From the NCBI GenBank assembly GCA_021292165.1, contig CM037885.1, forward strand, positions 11,775,042 to 11,839,041: 64,000 nt of DNA, written 5' to 3'. How positions within the stretch are numbered: position 1 is the stretch's first letter; every line of letters starts with the position of its first letter. The position numbers and the translations under genes are program-made. This DNA comes from Shinisaurus crocodilurus (Eukaryota > Chordata > Lepidosauria > Squamata > Shinisauridae). Below the pieces are notes generated by a model. It saw only the letters and a program-made list of their open reading frames with translations. It was not told where the DNA came from and did no database searches. Of the stretch, positions 57,101 through 60,450 are shown in pieces.

Positions 57101-59778
57101 TAATAACATTTTTAAAAGGAAGGGAGGGAGGAAGGGAGAGAGGGAGGGAGGGGAGAGGGAGGGAGAGAGGGAGGAAAGAAAGAAGGAAGGAAGGAAGGAA
57201 GGAAGGAAGGAAGGTCCTGGGCCCGGTGCTCTTCAACATTTTTATTAATGACTTGGATCAGGAGGTACGGGGAATGCTTATCAAATTTGCAGATGACACA
57301 AAGTGGGTGGAACAGCTAATACTCTGGAAGACAGAAACACAAATTCAAAGGACCTCGATAGGCTGGAGCGCTGGCGAAAGACAACAGAATGAATTAATAG
57401 GGATAAATGCCAAGTGGCACCTAGGGAGAGGAAACCAAATGCAGAGTTACGAATGGGGGACCACTTGGCTCAACAATACTACAAGTGAGAAGGATCTTGG
57501 AATTGTGGTAGATCACAAACTGAATATGAGCCAGCAATGCGATGTGGCTGCAAAGAAGGCAAATGCAATTTTGGGCTGTATTAATAGAAGTATAGCTTCC
57601 AAATCGCGGGAAGTGATAATTCCCCTTTACTCGGCACTGGTTAGGCCTCATCTTGAGTACTGCGTCCAGTTCTGGGCACCACACTTTCAGAAGGATGTAG
57701 ACAAACTGGAGAGGGTTCAGAGGAGGGCAACAAAGATGATAAAGGGACTGGAAACAAGGCCCTATGAGGAGAGACTGAAAGAACTGGGCATGTTTAGCCT
57801 TCAGAAGAGGAGACTGAGGGGAGATATGATCGCACTCTTCCAGTATTTGAAGGGATGTCACACAGAGGAGGGCAAAGATCTCTTCTCGATCATCCCAGTT
57901 TGCAGGACACGGAATAATGGGCTCAAGTTACAGGAACCTAGATTCCACCTAAACATCAGGAAAAATTTCCTGACTGTCAGAGCAATAAGACAATGGAATC
58001 AACTACCTAGGGAGGTTGTGGGCTCTCCCACTCTGGAGGCATTCAAGGTGCAGCTGGACAGCCATCTGTCAGGGATGCTTTGACCTAGATTCCTGCATTG
58101 AGCAGGGGGTTGGACTCGATGGCCTTGTAGGCCCCTTCCAACTCTACTTTTCTATGATTCTATGATTCTATGATTCCCCTGTATCATGTCTACTTCGGTC
58201 CTCAGTTCTCACTCTTTTAAATGGGGCTTGTGCAAAAGAACGTCCCTGTGAATCATGTCCTGTGAGGTTAGATCCATTCTCCTATCCCCTCCGCCGACCT
58301 TTAACGGTACCCCAAATCTACCATCTGAGGCTGCTGCCTCGTCCTGCCTTGCGGTAGGGCTGCCTCCCAGAAGACCTTAAGAAATGCACCATCCAAGCAC
58401 AGGGTCCACATCTATACCTACAGCAGATCATCGGAAACCTAGGAGTTTCGCAGTGGTGCCAGCCACGTCTTGTTCTTAATGCCCATCATCCAGTGGTCCA
58501 AAATGCACTCTCTCTAACAATGACAATCTGGCCTTTAACTATAGTGATTACTAGCCACTTGATACGCCTATCACCCATCTTTCCCATCTAATCAGTTTCT
58601 GGCAATGAGTTCCACAGCTTAATTACTAGGGCTCATTTGATCAGGACACTCATCACTGATTTTTAGTAGACTCATCGGAGAGGGAGGGATTTTAAAGGCA
58701 GGGCATGCTTGCTTATTGTTTTGAGGCGACTGTTTTGTAATGACGGAAAAGAAGGTATGGGAGGTTGCCTTCCCTTCTAGCAATGTGCCATAGTAACGTT
58801 GGTTTAGGAAGGAAACTGTAAATTGTCTCGCACTTCCTTCCACAAGACACCTATTTTGAGGGTTTGGAGCAAATATAGAGGGACATGCACGGGGGGGGGG
58901 GGGAGTTTACATTTTCATTCTGCCTGTCCGGGCTCACGGCATGGTTCGTCCCTTGCCGCTCCCGTTTTATCCTCACAACAGCCCTGCAAGCTAGTTTAGT
59001 GTGAGAGAGGTTGAAGAGCCTAAAGTCACTCAGCGGACTGAACCGCTGAGCTCAGCGGGGATCTGAACCCAGTTCTCTCCACTTCCAAGACCAACACTCC
59101 AACCAGAACATCTCCAGTATGTCTTGATGGGCTGTGTGCCCAAAGCATGTAATCAGTGCAACCGACCTAGGGTTGATGAAAGCACGTGCAAGCTTTTGAG
59201 TTTCACAGAACTCTCCATCAGACAGAAAGGCAGAGGAATCTTGGGAGGCAGGGTTGGCAAATGACTGAAAATCTGTCCGCCCGTTCTATCTGTCTCAGAT
59301 CACCAGCCAATCTGATTTGAGGGAAAGTTTCTTCCTAACCCCAAATTGGCACAGCCGACCCTTCATGTGAAGCCAAACTTTACACTCCCCAAATGGAAAC
59401 TGACCCGGGGCACAAGCCTGCCTTAACACAGGAGGAGCGTGCGGTAATTCTAGTTTCAGGCCAGGAAGATCGAGGCAGAAGAAGCAAGCGCAGGAGGAAG
59501 AGGGTGGCGTGGCAGTAGATCCGGCGACCTGTGCGAACGGCGGGACAACGCAGGAGGAGCGGCGGCTGCCGACTTACCTGGCAGTGCCCGAACCAGGCCA
59601 GCTCGGTATGCAAAACCATCAAGAGGATGCCCAGGAGGGCTGTGCCCAGCGCCCATCCGGCCAGATTCCTTTCTTCGCCCAGCAAGCGCTTCCTCCCCCG
59701 GAGGCGTCGCAGGTTCTCTCCCGGCTCGCCCGGGATGGGCAGCACCGCGGTCTCAGTCGGGTCCTCTTTGCTTTGCAT
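11318..59778 (-). CDS. KCNN4: Intermediate-conductance Ca2+-activated K+ channel (KCa3.1), 8 coding exons
   Basis: Plasma-membrane tetrameric K+ channel opened by Ca2+ through constitutively bound calmodulin. In known species it sets membrane potential in erythrocytes, lymphocytes and epithelia. CDS = join of complement(59578..59778, 34005..34100, 26180..26589, 22620..22755, 20448..20558, 16559..16677, 14862..14931, 11318..11413), 412 residues (human: 427). S1 is in exon 1, S2 in exon 2, S3-S5 in exon 3 and the pore with TIGYGD (258-263) in exon 4. S6 is in exon 5, the calmodulin-binding region spans exons 5-7, and a C-terminal coiled coil is in exons 7-8. Pore-lining residues V283, T286 and V290 and the T258 drug-site residue match human V275, T278, V282 and T250. 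H366 matches the regulatory human H358. Odd points: Asp295 where human has Arg just after S6, and an early stop with an open alternative frame at the C-terminus. The start ATG (59776-59778) has G at -3. Confidence 0.97.
11563..11705 (-). repeat. 5S-rRNA-like SINE with CR1-like tail
   Basis: The minus strand carries a 5S-derived head (gctaagcagggccagg; cttggatgggagacc) joined to a tail ending ggccccttccaattccaact, which resembles a CR1 3' end. A gap is visible inside the 5S-like part. Confidence 0.7.
11880..12050. mobile_element. Palindromic MITE-like element
   Basis: tcataggagctatccatgg (11921-11939) and its complement near 11971-11988 are arms of a larger inverted repeat. The outer parts gtggggctcct and aggagccccg also pair. 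No coding content. Confidence 0.6.
12358..12488. mobile_element. hAT-like palindromic MITE
   Basis: The arms are ttggccaaattgtggccctc / ccagatgttttggcc and their complements. This is the same module as copies near 28135, 53588 and 61345. Confidence 0.65.
12660..12889 (-). repeat. Sauria-type SINE
   Basis: Reading the minus strand: tRNA-like head (tgtggtgtagtggttagtgt, tctagtcccc), a body with actttgggccactc and ccttgggttccttgcagg, and a tail of TTTA-type units on the plus strand. Confidence 0.9.
12990..13193 (-). repeat. Sauria-type SINE, head truncated
   Basis: Same body and (TTTA)n tail as the copy at 12660. The tRNA-like head is cut short at about 13193. Confidence 0.88.
13290..13500. 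repeat. hAT-like repeat (cttcccgaggcaaag family)
   Basis: Shares gacctgagg/cccgaggcaaa, agaagctgactggact and cctacaacagaggggaatg with copies near 36965-37275 and 52250-52505. Non-coding. Confidence 0.5.
13530..13660. mobile_element. hAT-like palindromic MITE
   Basis: ctggtgtcctccggctgtgt and tggactacaactcccaa pair with an inverted copy ending gggcaccagattggggaagg. Confidence 0.6.
13684..13915 (-). repeat. Sauria-type SINE, near full length
   Basis: The head (gagagccagtgtggcgtagt) is at the high-coordinate end and the ttatatttatatccc tail at the low end, with all body motifs present. The head overlaps the left arm of the 59-bp inverted repeat described below. Confidence 0.92.
13901..13959 (+). 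repeat. Left arm of a perfect 59-bp inverted repeat
   Basis: These 59 bases are the exact reverse complement of 14581-14639. The first 15 bases are the end of the adjacent SINE head and the rest is unique-looking sequence. Confidence 0.95.
14400..14540 (+). repeat. Sauria-type SINE, old partial copy
   Basis: ctgggtgaccttgggccagt, cctacctgacagggttgttg and a tail of aataata units are present. The head is missing and divergence is higher than in other copies. Confidence 0.75.
14581..14639 (-). repeat. Right arm of the perfect 59-bp inverted repeat
   Basis: Exact reverse complement of 13901-13959, 621 bases away. Its last 15 bases are an isolated SINE head fragment with no SINE body after it. 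Confidence 0.95.
14862..14931 (-). CDS. KCNN4: KCNN4 coding exon 7
   Basis: This 70-bp exon begins with the last base of a codon split after exon 6. It encodes [20 protein letters not shown] then ISK. The donor is aag|gtgagg and the acceptor tatgtag|g. KHRK contains the histidine equivalent to human H358, phosphorylated by NDPK-B in mammals. The high conservation supports a functional exon. Confidence 0.96.
15513..15560. repeat. (CA)n microsatellite
   Basis: A long CA dinucleotide run with one interruption near its start, in KCNN4 intron 6. Confidence 0.98.
15646..15965. mobile_element. hAT-like element (320 bp) with 8-bp TSD
   Basis: The ends CAGGGATGCAGAACC and gtttctgcacccctg are flanked by ccataaaa and ccatcaaa, which agree at 7 of 8 bases. 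Internal phrases (gccttaggagaggcat, gggaaaccacc) recur near 25219, 34630 and 36370. No transposase frame. Confidence 0.75.
16245..16355. mobile_element. Palindromic MITE-like element
   Basis: aatcctgggaactgtagtgt and acaattcccaggatcc pair around a gggtgcaagatccct centre. Confidence 0.6.
16559..16677 (-). CDS. KCNN4: KCNN4 coding exon 6 (calmodulin-binding region)
   Basis: This 119-bp exon encodes [20 protein letters not shown] and then a basic [14 protein letters not shown]. The acceptor is cttccag|atg and the donor at|gtaagt, which leaves phase 2. VLQEAW.LYKHT is the hallmark of the constitutive calmodulin-binding helix of SK/IK channels. Confidence 0.96.
17095..17660. repeat. hAT-like element split by a Tigger-like MITE
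   Basis: The flanks of the inner element (17095-17250 and 17504-17660) together match the uninterrupted repeat at about 29505-29830. Shared words include gactgt(g/a)acctgtgt, cctgcctg and acagcc.ttca.at.gagga. Confidence 0.6.
17254..17501. mobile_element. Tigger-like (mariner) MITE with TA target site
   Basis: The ends caggcagtccccaggttacg and cggggactgcctg are flanked by TA on both sides, as expected for Tc1/mariner elements. The interior is non-coding. A second copy lies at 34190-34421. Confidence 0.85.
17700..19360. other. KCNN4 intron 5 DNA, nothing recognised
   Basis: No exon-like segment on either strand and no clear repeat, apart from a short (GT)n near 18143 and A-rich tracts near 18230. 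Confidence 0.4.
19365..19465 (-). repeat. tRNA-derived SINE, 3' part
   Basis: ctacactgactgccagaaga, gtccatctagttcagtattg and similar phrases are the reverse complement of the 3' half of the SINE seen complete at 19795-19990. Confidence 0.55.
19795..19990 (-). repeat. tRNA-derived SINE, near full length
   Basis: On the minus strand: A-box region agctcagtggtagagcacat, B-box-like ggttcgatccc, the body ccaggtagggctgg and an aggcagctttctgtgttcc end. This family differs from the Sauria-type SINE. Confidence 0.85.
20448..20558 (-). CDS. KCNN4: KCNN4 coding exon 5 (S6 and first calmodulin-binding helix)
   Basis: This 111-bp, phase-0 exon encodes [18 protein letters not shown] and then [19 protein letters not shown]. 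The acceptor is atttcacag and the donor gag|gtgaga. The pore-facing Val, Thr and Val are kept. The conserved Arg of the human ARKLEF motif reads Asp here (gat codon, plus-strand atc). Confidence 0.96.
20662..20767 (+). repeat. tRNA-derived SINE, 5' part
   Basis: The head tggcttagcggttgagagca, B-box ggttcaatcc and gcatctccaggtagggctgg are present. The copy is interrupted at 20768 by a MITE with its own target duplication. Confidence 0.8.
20776..20907. mobile_element. hAT-like palindromic MITE inserted in a SINE
   Basis: CAGTGTTCTTCAACC...ggttggagaacactg is a near-complete palindrome. It is flanked by ctctaggg (20768-20775) and ctctagag (20908-20915), a decayed 8-bp duplication. Confidence 0.85.
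20983..21598. mobile_element. AACCCA-family foldback element (about 0.6 kb)
   Basis: The left end atgactgggttcacacaaca matches the terminus seen at 32795 and 49129, and the right end is agtgtcgtccgaaccca. Nested hairpins around ccatcgtgggtc (about 21128-21195) lie near the left end. Confidence 0.65.
21640..21960. repeat. Diverged interspersed repeat (same family as 7790-8135)
   Basis: tttctcatcattgctaccac, gagcccctgctgggg and gtgggtcctcgg are shared with the 7790 copy. Confidence 0.5.
22160..22275. mobile_element. Palindromic MITE-like element
   Basis: ggctggatccagatctagac and agtttggatccaaccc, with internal acttagaagagacctatt and aggtctactctaagtatg, form an inverted repeat. A related palindrome lies at 39585-39718. 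Confidence 0.6.
22620..22755 (-). CDS. KCNN4: KCNN4 coding exon 4 (pore loop, selectivity filter)
   Basis: This 136-bp exon encodes [18 protein letters not shown] and then [19 protein letters not shown] is the K+ selectivity filter. The acceptor is cctgtcag|g, completing a split Arg codon, and the donor is atg|gtaagt. The turret ([11 protein letters not shown]) lacks the NAT sequon of the human protein, so N-glycosylation is not predicted here. Confidence 0.98.
23050..23270. repeat. Diverged interspersed repeat (7790 family)
   Basis: gggcaggatgccttcagtgg and ctttgccactgtcacc match the other two copies. A GGCAA tandem run lies near 23208-23230. Confidence 0.45.
23273..23975. repeat. Possible LTR or other retroelement remnant
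   Basis: The segment has a short acidic open stretch ([20 protein letters not shown] onward, stop at 23436-23438) followed by C/T-rich sequence. 23903-23948 reappears almost exactly at 27488-27534, which proves a dispersed repeat. The class is not secure: only its repetitive nature is shown. Confidence 0.35.
23976..24605. other. KCNN4 intron 3 DNA, nothing recognised
   Basis: No exon-like or repeat structure could be supported here. Confidence 0.4.
24615..24740. mobile_element. hAT-like palindromic MITE
   Basis: aggtcctccaaatgttgttg and gactgcaactgccatcat pair with ttgcaatccagcaacatctt near 24695-24715. Confidence 0.6.
24745..24895 (+). repeat. tRNA-derived SINE, diverged
   Basis: ctacagctcagtggccgagc, atgctttgcatgcagaaagg and gacagtcagagtagat follow the order of the family. 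The B box has decayed. Confidence 0.65.
25219..25555. mobile_element. hAT-like element, diverged
   Basis: Shares tgaaatgcctctcctaaggc and the general order (inverted) with 15646-15965. The end cgtcccccacccctg is intact. Confidence 0.55.
25655..25686. repeat. (GT)n microsatellite
   Basis: Dinucleotide GT run in KCNN4 intron 3. Confidence 0.95.
26180..26589 (-). CDS. KCNN4: KCNN4 coding exon 3 (S3 to S5)
   Basis: This 410-bp exon runs from [15 protein letters not shown] to FWVLSVCER. It includes S3 ([16 protein letters not shown]), the S4-like [16 protein letters not shown] and S5 ([18 protein letters not shown]). [10 protein letters not shown] matches the S4-S5 calmodulin-contacting linker. 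The acceptor is ctcctag|ctc and the donor gaacg|gtgagg. The S3-S4 linker is shorter and less proline-rich than in human. Confidence 0.98.
27035..27215 (-). mobile_element. CR1 LINE 3' end
   Basis: catagaatcataggatagta at the low-coordinate end is the reverse of the CR1 terminal ATTCTATG repeat. The sequence continues with the gcattcaaagtgcagctgga phrase of the ORF2 C-terminus on the minus strand. Confidence 0.85.
27228..27427 (-). repeat. Sauria-type SINE
   Basis: ttatatcccaccttttttcc near the low end and agtcggggatctgggttct-type head motifs on the minus strand. It abuts a CR1 end and a truncated hAT-like MITE (27428-27487). Confidence 0.88.
27690..27895. mobile_element. AACCCA-family palindromic MITE
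   Basis: ggattcacacagaatgacac...gttagcgttatgtgtgaatc bounds a set of inverted ggttgt/acaacc words. Confidence 0.65.
28135..28278. mobile_element. hAT-like palindromic MITE
   Basis: ccaaaacctctggatggcca near 28231-28260 pairs with ggacaaaacctctggagggc near 28162. The right end is caagttgcccacccctg. Confidence 0.65.
28290..28593. mobile_element. hAT-like element (304 bp) with perfect 8-bp TSD
   Basis: The element starts CAGGGGTTCTTAACC and ends ggttaagaaccactg. The flanking octamers are both tgttagat (28282-28289 and 28594-28601). The TSD is perfect, so the insertion is fairly young. Non-coding. Confidence 0.9.
29505..29830. repeat. hAT-like repeat, intact relative of 17095-17660
   Basis: gttaggatgaccacttgtga to gacacctggccaccctat, with actgtaacctgtgtacctgc inside. 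It gives the uninterrupted form of the element split at 17254. Confidence 0.55.
30345..30525 (+). repeat. tRNA-derived SINE
   Basis: gtgacagagcacctgttttg, catgcagaaggtcccag and ggcaatactgggctgga are followed by caaggcaccttcctatgttc. Confidence 0.75.
30640..30835 (-). repeat. tRNA-derived SINE, near full length
   Basis: The minus strand has agctcagcggtagagccc, B box ggttcaatcc and a family-typical body and end. It lies about 115 bp from an opposite-orientation copy. Confidence 0.82.
31873..31927. repeat. 22-bp perfect hairpin
   Basis: The arms 31873-31894 and 31906-31927 are exact reverse complements with an 11-base loop. They lie inside the 1.5-kb foldback. Confidence 0.95.
32103..32152. 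repeat. 50-bp perfect palindrome
   Basis: ggggactcagagttttgaca meets its exact complement across an agctagctagct centre with no spacer. It lies near the centre of the foldback element. Confidence 0.97.
32530..32570. repeat. 18-bp hairpin
   Basis: cttggcaagagcggcaaa and its exact complement are separated by five bases. Confidence 0.95.
33435..33660 (+). mobile_element. CR1 LINE 3' end
   Basis: The end of ORF2 (ggcattcaaggtgcagctcg) and a short 3' UTR run into actattctacgattctatga. Confidence 0.88.
34005..34100 (-). CDS. KCNN4: KCNN4 coding exon 2 (S2)
   Basis: This 96-bp, phase-0 exon encodes [18 protein letters not shown] and then [14 protein letters not shown]. It aligns with the human WALYLFLVKC...IVAFHAKEVQ. 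The acceptor is accctgcag and the donor cag|gtaacc. It is too short and open at both ends to stand out as a frame, and was found by reading translated sequence next to the splice sites. Confidence 0.96.
34190..34421. mobile_element. Tigger-like MITE with TA target site
   Basis: The ends caggcagtccccgggttatg and cggagactacctg lie between TA dinucleotides. Same family as 17254-17501. Confidence 0.85.
34630..34945. mobile_element. hAT-like element, diverged
   Basis: gaattccattttgaagaaga, gtaactaaggcttaggagag and the end ttctgcacccctg match 15646-15965. Confidence 0.65.
35195..35655. mobile_element. AACCCA-family MITE with internal duplication
   Basis: The ends gggttcagacaacacgataa and gttatcgtgttgtctgaacc are exact inverted repeats. 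A central block of about 140 bp (tgaagagaa.cc.tggtttgt onward) is present twice in tandem. Confidence 0.8.
36370..36630. mobile_element. hAT-like element, 3' part
   Basis: gcatattttagagtgaagct, gccttcggagaggcagttca and ggaaaccaccaaa follow the order of 15646-15965. Confidence 0.6.
36677..36817. mobile_element. Short palindromic MITE (gcgcaatcctatgca family)
   Basis: The ends gggcacaatcctatgcaagt and acttgcataggattgcgcc enclose a gctggctggggcatgctggg hairpin. Confidence 0.8.
36965..37275. repeat. hAT-like repeat (gcctgaggc family)
   Basis: ttttgccgcctgagacgaat, atcctccaacagaggggaat and aatggtagggccggcc match the 13290 and 52250 copies. It contains a short (CA)n near 37197. Confidence 0.55.
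38060..38320 (+). repeat. Sauria-type SINE, full length
   Basis: The head gagagccagtgtggcatagt, B-box region gggttctagtc, complete body and an (AAATA)n-like tail are present. This is one of the best-preserved copies. Confidence 0.95.
38730..39200 (-). mobile_element. LINE ORF2 C-terminal fragment
   Basis: The minus strand encodes [25 protein letters not shown] text at 38990-39050, a typical LINE C-terminal motif. A (TTTA) tract lies at the low end. Confidence 0.6.
39585..39718. mobile_element. Palindromic MITE-like element
   Basis: gctgtgtccaatgttagtcc and ctaacattggacacaacccc are the ends. ttagagtagacccactg and cagtgggtctacta pair inside. Confidence 0.7.
40020..40238 (+). repeat. Sauria-type SINE
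   Basis: gagagctagtgtggcgtagt head to ggtgggatataaat tail. The tail runs directly into the next MITE. Confidence 0.93.
40239..40498. mobile_element. Tigger-like MITE (accttggattgcaag family)
   Basis: taccttggattgcaagtaac and ccaaggcatgactgta ends. Copies with clear TA sites lie at 50899 and 62320. A (TTTA)n run sits inside this copy. Confidence 0.7.
40755..40865. mobile_element. hAT-like palindromic MITE
   Basis: caactacaactcccatcatc pairs with gatgggagttgtatcccaac. Confidence 0.55.
41400..42250. repeat. Left copy of a diverged duplicated block
   Basis: ctgcatgtagaaaat, cccattgagac, aacccattgtacagaaaagg, gcactcctttggacccacat and a terminal (CA)n recur in the same order at about 43905-44360. 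Confidence 0.65.
42213..42244. repeat. (CA)n microsatellite
   Basis: Dinucleotide run at the end of the duplicated block. Confidence 0.95.
42258..42385 (+). mobile_element. CR1 LINE ORF2 end fragment
   Basis: ccaatggaaccaatgaacta to gatgctttgactcagattcc matches 57990-58095. Truncated before the 3' end. Confidence 0.8.
42856..42985. mobile_element. hAT-like element, partial
   Basis: caggggtgcagaacctc end and ggtggcttcccagctt are the inverted form of the 15646 family. Confidence 0.5.
43000..43900. other. KCNN4 intron 1 DNA, nothing recognised
   Basis: No exon, RNA gene or intact repeat was supported. Confidence 0.4.
43905..44360. repeat. Right copy of the diverged duplicated block
   Basis: Shares ordered words with 41400-42250. 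It includes (CTA)n near 43976-44005 and (CA)n near 44333-44358. Confidence 0.65.
44640..44755. repeat. Two-copy diverged direct repeat (about 62 bp)
   Basis: gagacaaacggataggtcaa...ttccttgcgagagctcag and gagacgaactgctagatcaa...ttccttacaagtgttcag are tandem and about 62 bp apart. Confidence 0.65.
44781..44870. repeat. Strong 90-base hairpin
   Basis: 44786-44817 pairs with 44834-44865 at 30 of 32 positions across a 16-base AT-rich loop. Pairing continues a few bases outward. It could be a MITE or an RNA hairpin. Confidence 0.85.
46279..46314. repeat. (GT)n microsatellite
   Basis: Long uninterrupted GT run in intron 1. Confidence 0.97.
46650..46855 (+). repeat. tRNA-derived SINE, full length
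   Basis: A-box-like tagctcggtgg, B box ggttcgatcc (close to the pol III consensus), the ccaggtagggctcgg body and a caaggcaacttccccgtgtt end. This is the best-preserved copy of this family here. Confidence 0.88.
46885..47000 (+). repeat. tRNA-derived SINE, 5' part
   Basis: agggctgcaggtcagtggga, B box ggttcgatct and catctccagggtagggttg, close behind the previous copy. Confidence 0.65.
47443..47582. mobile_element. hAT-like MITE inserted in a SINE
   Basis: CAGTGTTCTCCAACC...ggttggagaacactg is flanked by gtgtagac (47435-47442) and gtgtcgac (47583-47590). The arms contain a short tandem duplication (ttttggcctgtttctggctg). The 3' half of a tRNA-derived SINE continues at 47583-47662. Confidence 0.82.
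47583..47662 (+). repeat. tRNA-derived SINE, 3' half
   Basis: cgacaatactgggctagatg to ggcagcttcccaggttccta. The 5' half is missing on the other side of the MITE. Confidence 0.7.
47665..48654. other. KCNN4 intron 1 DNA, nothing recognised
   Basis: A poly-T tract near 48637-48653 and a weak MITE-like ttactgagtt-type stretch near 48450-48530 are the only features noticed. Confidence 0.35.
48655..49506 (+). mobile_element. Retrotransposon 3' end with poly(A), split by a MITE
   Basis: An A/T-rich 3'-UTR-like sequence with aagtaaataaaatatac (AATAAA near 49482) ends in a poly-A tract at about 49496. The MITE at 48824 interrupts it. The family is not identified. Confidence 0.4.
48824..49129. mobile_element. 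AACCCA-family MITE
   Basis: The ends aatgactggtttcaga and tctgaacccagtcatt are inverted. acccttgagtgtgggtt hairpins flank inner ggtttgtt palindromes. Confidence 0.82.
49708..49856 (-). repeat. 5S-rRNA-like SINE with CR1-like tail, best copy
   Basis: The minus strand has agctaagcagggtcaagc, ctggttattacttggatggg and agacc, closely resembling vertebrate 5S rRNA. This is followed by gagcagggggttggactcga and gcctacaaggct-type CR1 tail sequence. Confidence 0.78.
49860..50895. other. KCNN4 intron 1 DNA, nothing recognised
   Basis: Only homopolymer runs (poly-G near 50571) were noticed. No exon or repeat is supported. Confidence 0.35.
50899..51139. mobile_element. Tigger-like MITE with TA target site
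   Basis: cagtaataccttggattgca and its complement form the ends, with TA on both sides. The copy at 62320-62569 is very similar. A (CA)n run follows at 51143-51172. Confidence 0.88.
51400..52245. other. KCNN4 intron 1 DNA, nothing recognised
   Basis: A GGA-rich simple run near 52135-52170. No gene is supported. Confidence 0.35.
52250..52505. repeat. hAT-like repeat (gcctgaggc family)
   Basis: gttgctgcctgaggcaaaga, aaaagcggaccggactgaca and catggtagggccagccctgc match the 13290 and 36965 copies. Confidence 0.55.
53053..53300 (+). repeat. Sauria-type SINE
   Basis: gtgtggcgtagtggtgagag head, complete body and an (AAATA)n tail. Confidence 0.94.
53586..53726. mobile_element. hAT-like palindromic MITE
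   Basis: aggggtgggcaacttgtggc and the inverted gccacaaactgcccacccct enclose a ctacaactcccatcagccct hairpin. Confidence 0.7.
53730..55700. other. KCNN4 intron 1 DNA with faint repeats
   Basis: gagtacaagttggaggagag (54219) and the inverted ctctcctctaacttgtactc (53764) mark one old inverted repeat. Near 55320-55385 an aacccacaaataa pair forms a hairpin. No exon is supported. Confidence 0.4.
55707..56166 (+). mobile_element. 5'-truncated non-LTR retrotransposon with 10-bp TSD
   Basis: It encodes an ORF2 C-terminus ([20 protein letters not shown], then [14 protein letters not shown]). After a frame change it gives a terminal zinc motif ([21 protein letters not shown]). A (TGA)n end follows. gatggtgtga occurs at 55697-55706 and 56167-56176. 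Confidence 0.8.
56588..56712 (-). repeat. L2-like or SINE 3' end fragment
   Basis: tccctgccctcaggctcaca (gtgagcctgagggcaggga on the minus strand) recalls L2-type 3' ends. A (TTTA)n lies at its low end. Confidence 0.45.
56720..56930 (-). repeat. Sauria-type SINE, head truncated
   Basis: (TTTA)n tail, ttataccccgcc and the body ccaaggcggcttacataatc lie on the minus strand. The head is lost near 56930. Confidence 0.9.
57115..57213. repeat. GGGA/GGAA microsatellite
   Basis: A purine-only tract, first GGGAG-type then pure (GGAA)n, directly abutting the CR1 reverse-transcriptase fragment. Confidence 0.95.
57214..58176 (+). mobile_element. CR1 LINE, 3' third of ORF2 and 3' end
   Basis: The element starts inside the reverse transcriptase ([13 protein letters not shown], then the catalytic KFADDTK) and stays open through [28 protein letters not shown] and WNQLPREVV to TGA at 58081-58083. 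After a short 3' UTR it ends in tandem ATTCTATG units. The N-terminal endonuclease is missing, so it is dead. It is the longest CR1 frame in the window. Confidence 0.95.
58180..58960. other. KCNN4 intron 1 DNA, nothing recognised
   Basis: Only a poly-G run near 58890. No exon or RNA gene is supported. Confidence 0.35.
58963..59105 (-). repeat. Sauria-type SINE, old copy
   Basis: ttttatcctcacaacagccc, cctaaagtcactcag and ggggatctgaacccagttct retain the order of the family on the minus strand. Confidence 0.65.
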
Positions 59779-60450
59779 CTCCTGAGCGCTGCCGGGGACG
59801 GGGGTCGAGCGCTTGGCCCCCGGGGTGGGGAGGCACGGGGTGAACACCCCCTGGGCCGCCCCCCATCCCTGCCTCTTGAGCAGCCAGCAGGCAGCCAGGG
59901 CGAGAGGGGCGCGGTGGGATGGGGGGGCACCTGCTGGGACCCCTTGCAGAAGAGGGGAAAGAAAGAAAGAAAGAAAGAAACTCAGAGAAAGGAAGACAAG
60001 TAGGCAGCCAGCTACAGGAAGTCCCAAAGGGATGGGAAATAAGAAAGTGGCAGAAGAGAGAGCGACAAAAAAACTGCGAAAACCAGAGAAAGTTTTGGGG
60101 GAAAGGAGAGAGAGAGAGCACCACGCGCGGACCACAGGGCTAGAAGGCGGCCAGGCGAGCGAGCGGGTGAATCCAGACAGAGGCAACCCGTGCAGAAAAG
60201 GGGGAGTGTGTGAAGCCAGCCGGGGAGAGCGCGTCCGAGGAACTCTTGCCGCCCGCCGGCGGGCCGCTCTCTCTGCGCGTCGTCACGGGGCAGGGCGGGC
60301 CGGGGCGGGGGCTCCCCCGGGGAGGGGAAGAGGGAACAAGTGTAGAGGGCGGGGCGGGAGCCAGCGCGGGATGGGCTTGCGCTGGGCAGTTGAGACACGG
60401 CGGCGGGGGGGGGGGACCCACAGAAATCACGGACCCACAGAAAAGCGGGG
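59450..60450 (-). promoter_or_regulatory. CpG-rich block, probable KCNN4 promoter and 5' UTR
   Basis: CpG and G+C are far denser here than in the surrounding DNA. GC-box-like motifs (ggggcggggg near 60303, gggcggggcggg near 60348) cluster 500-600 bases upstream of the start codon. A (GAAA)n run at about 59956-59980 lies in the presumed 5' UTR. The transcription start was not located, and no TATA box is evident. Confidence 0.7.
59578..59778 (-). CDS. KCNN4: KCNN4 coding exon 1 (N-terminus and S1)
   Basis: The start ATG at 59778 opens [10 protein letters not shown]. The exon continues with the basic [19 protein letters not shown] and S1 ([16 protein letters not shown]), and ends cag|gtaagt at 59578. 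RKRLL...LAGWAL matches human closely. The first about 25 residues are lineage-specific. The frame stays open upstream but has no ATG there, so this start is preferred. Confidence 0.93.

Noticed and set aside
57226..58083. A 285-codon host gene on the plus strand
   Set aside because: The text is CR1 reverse transcriptase and C-terminus, followed by the CR1 terminal repeat.
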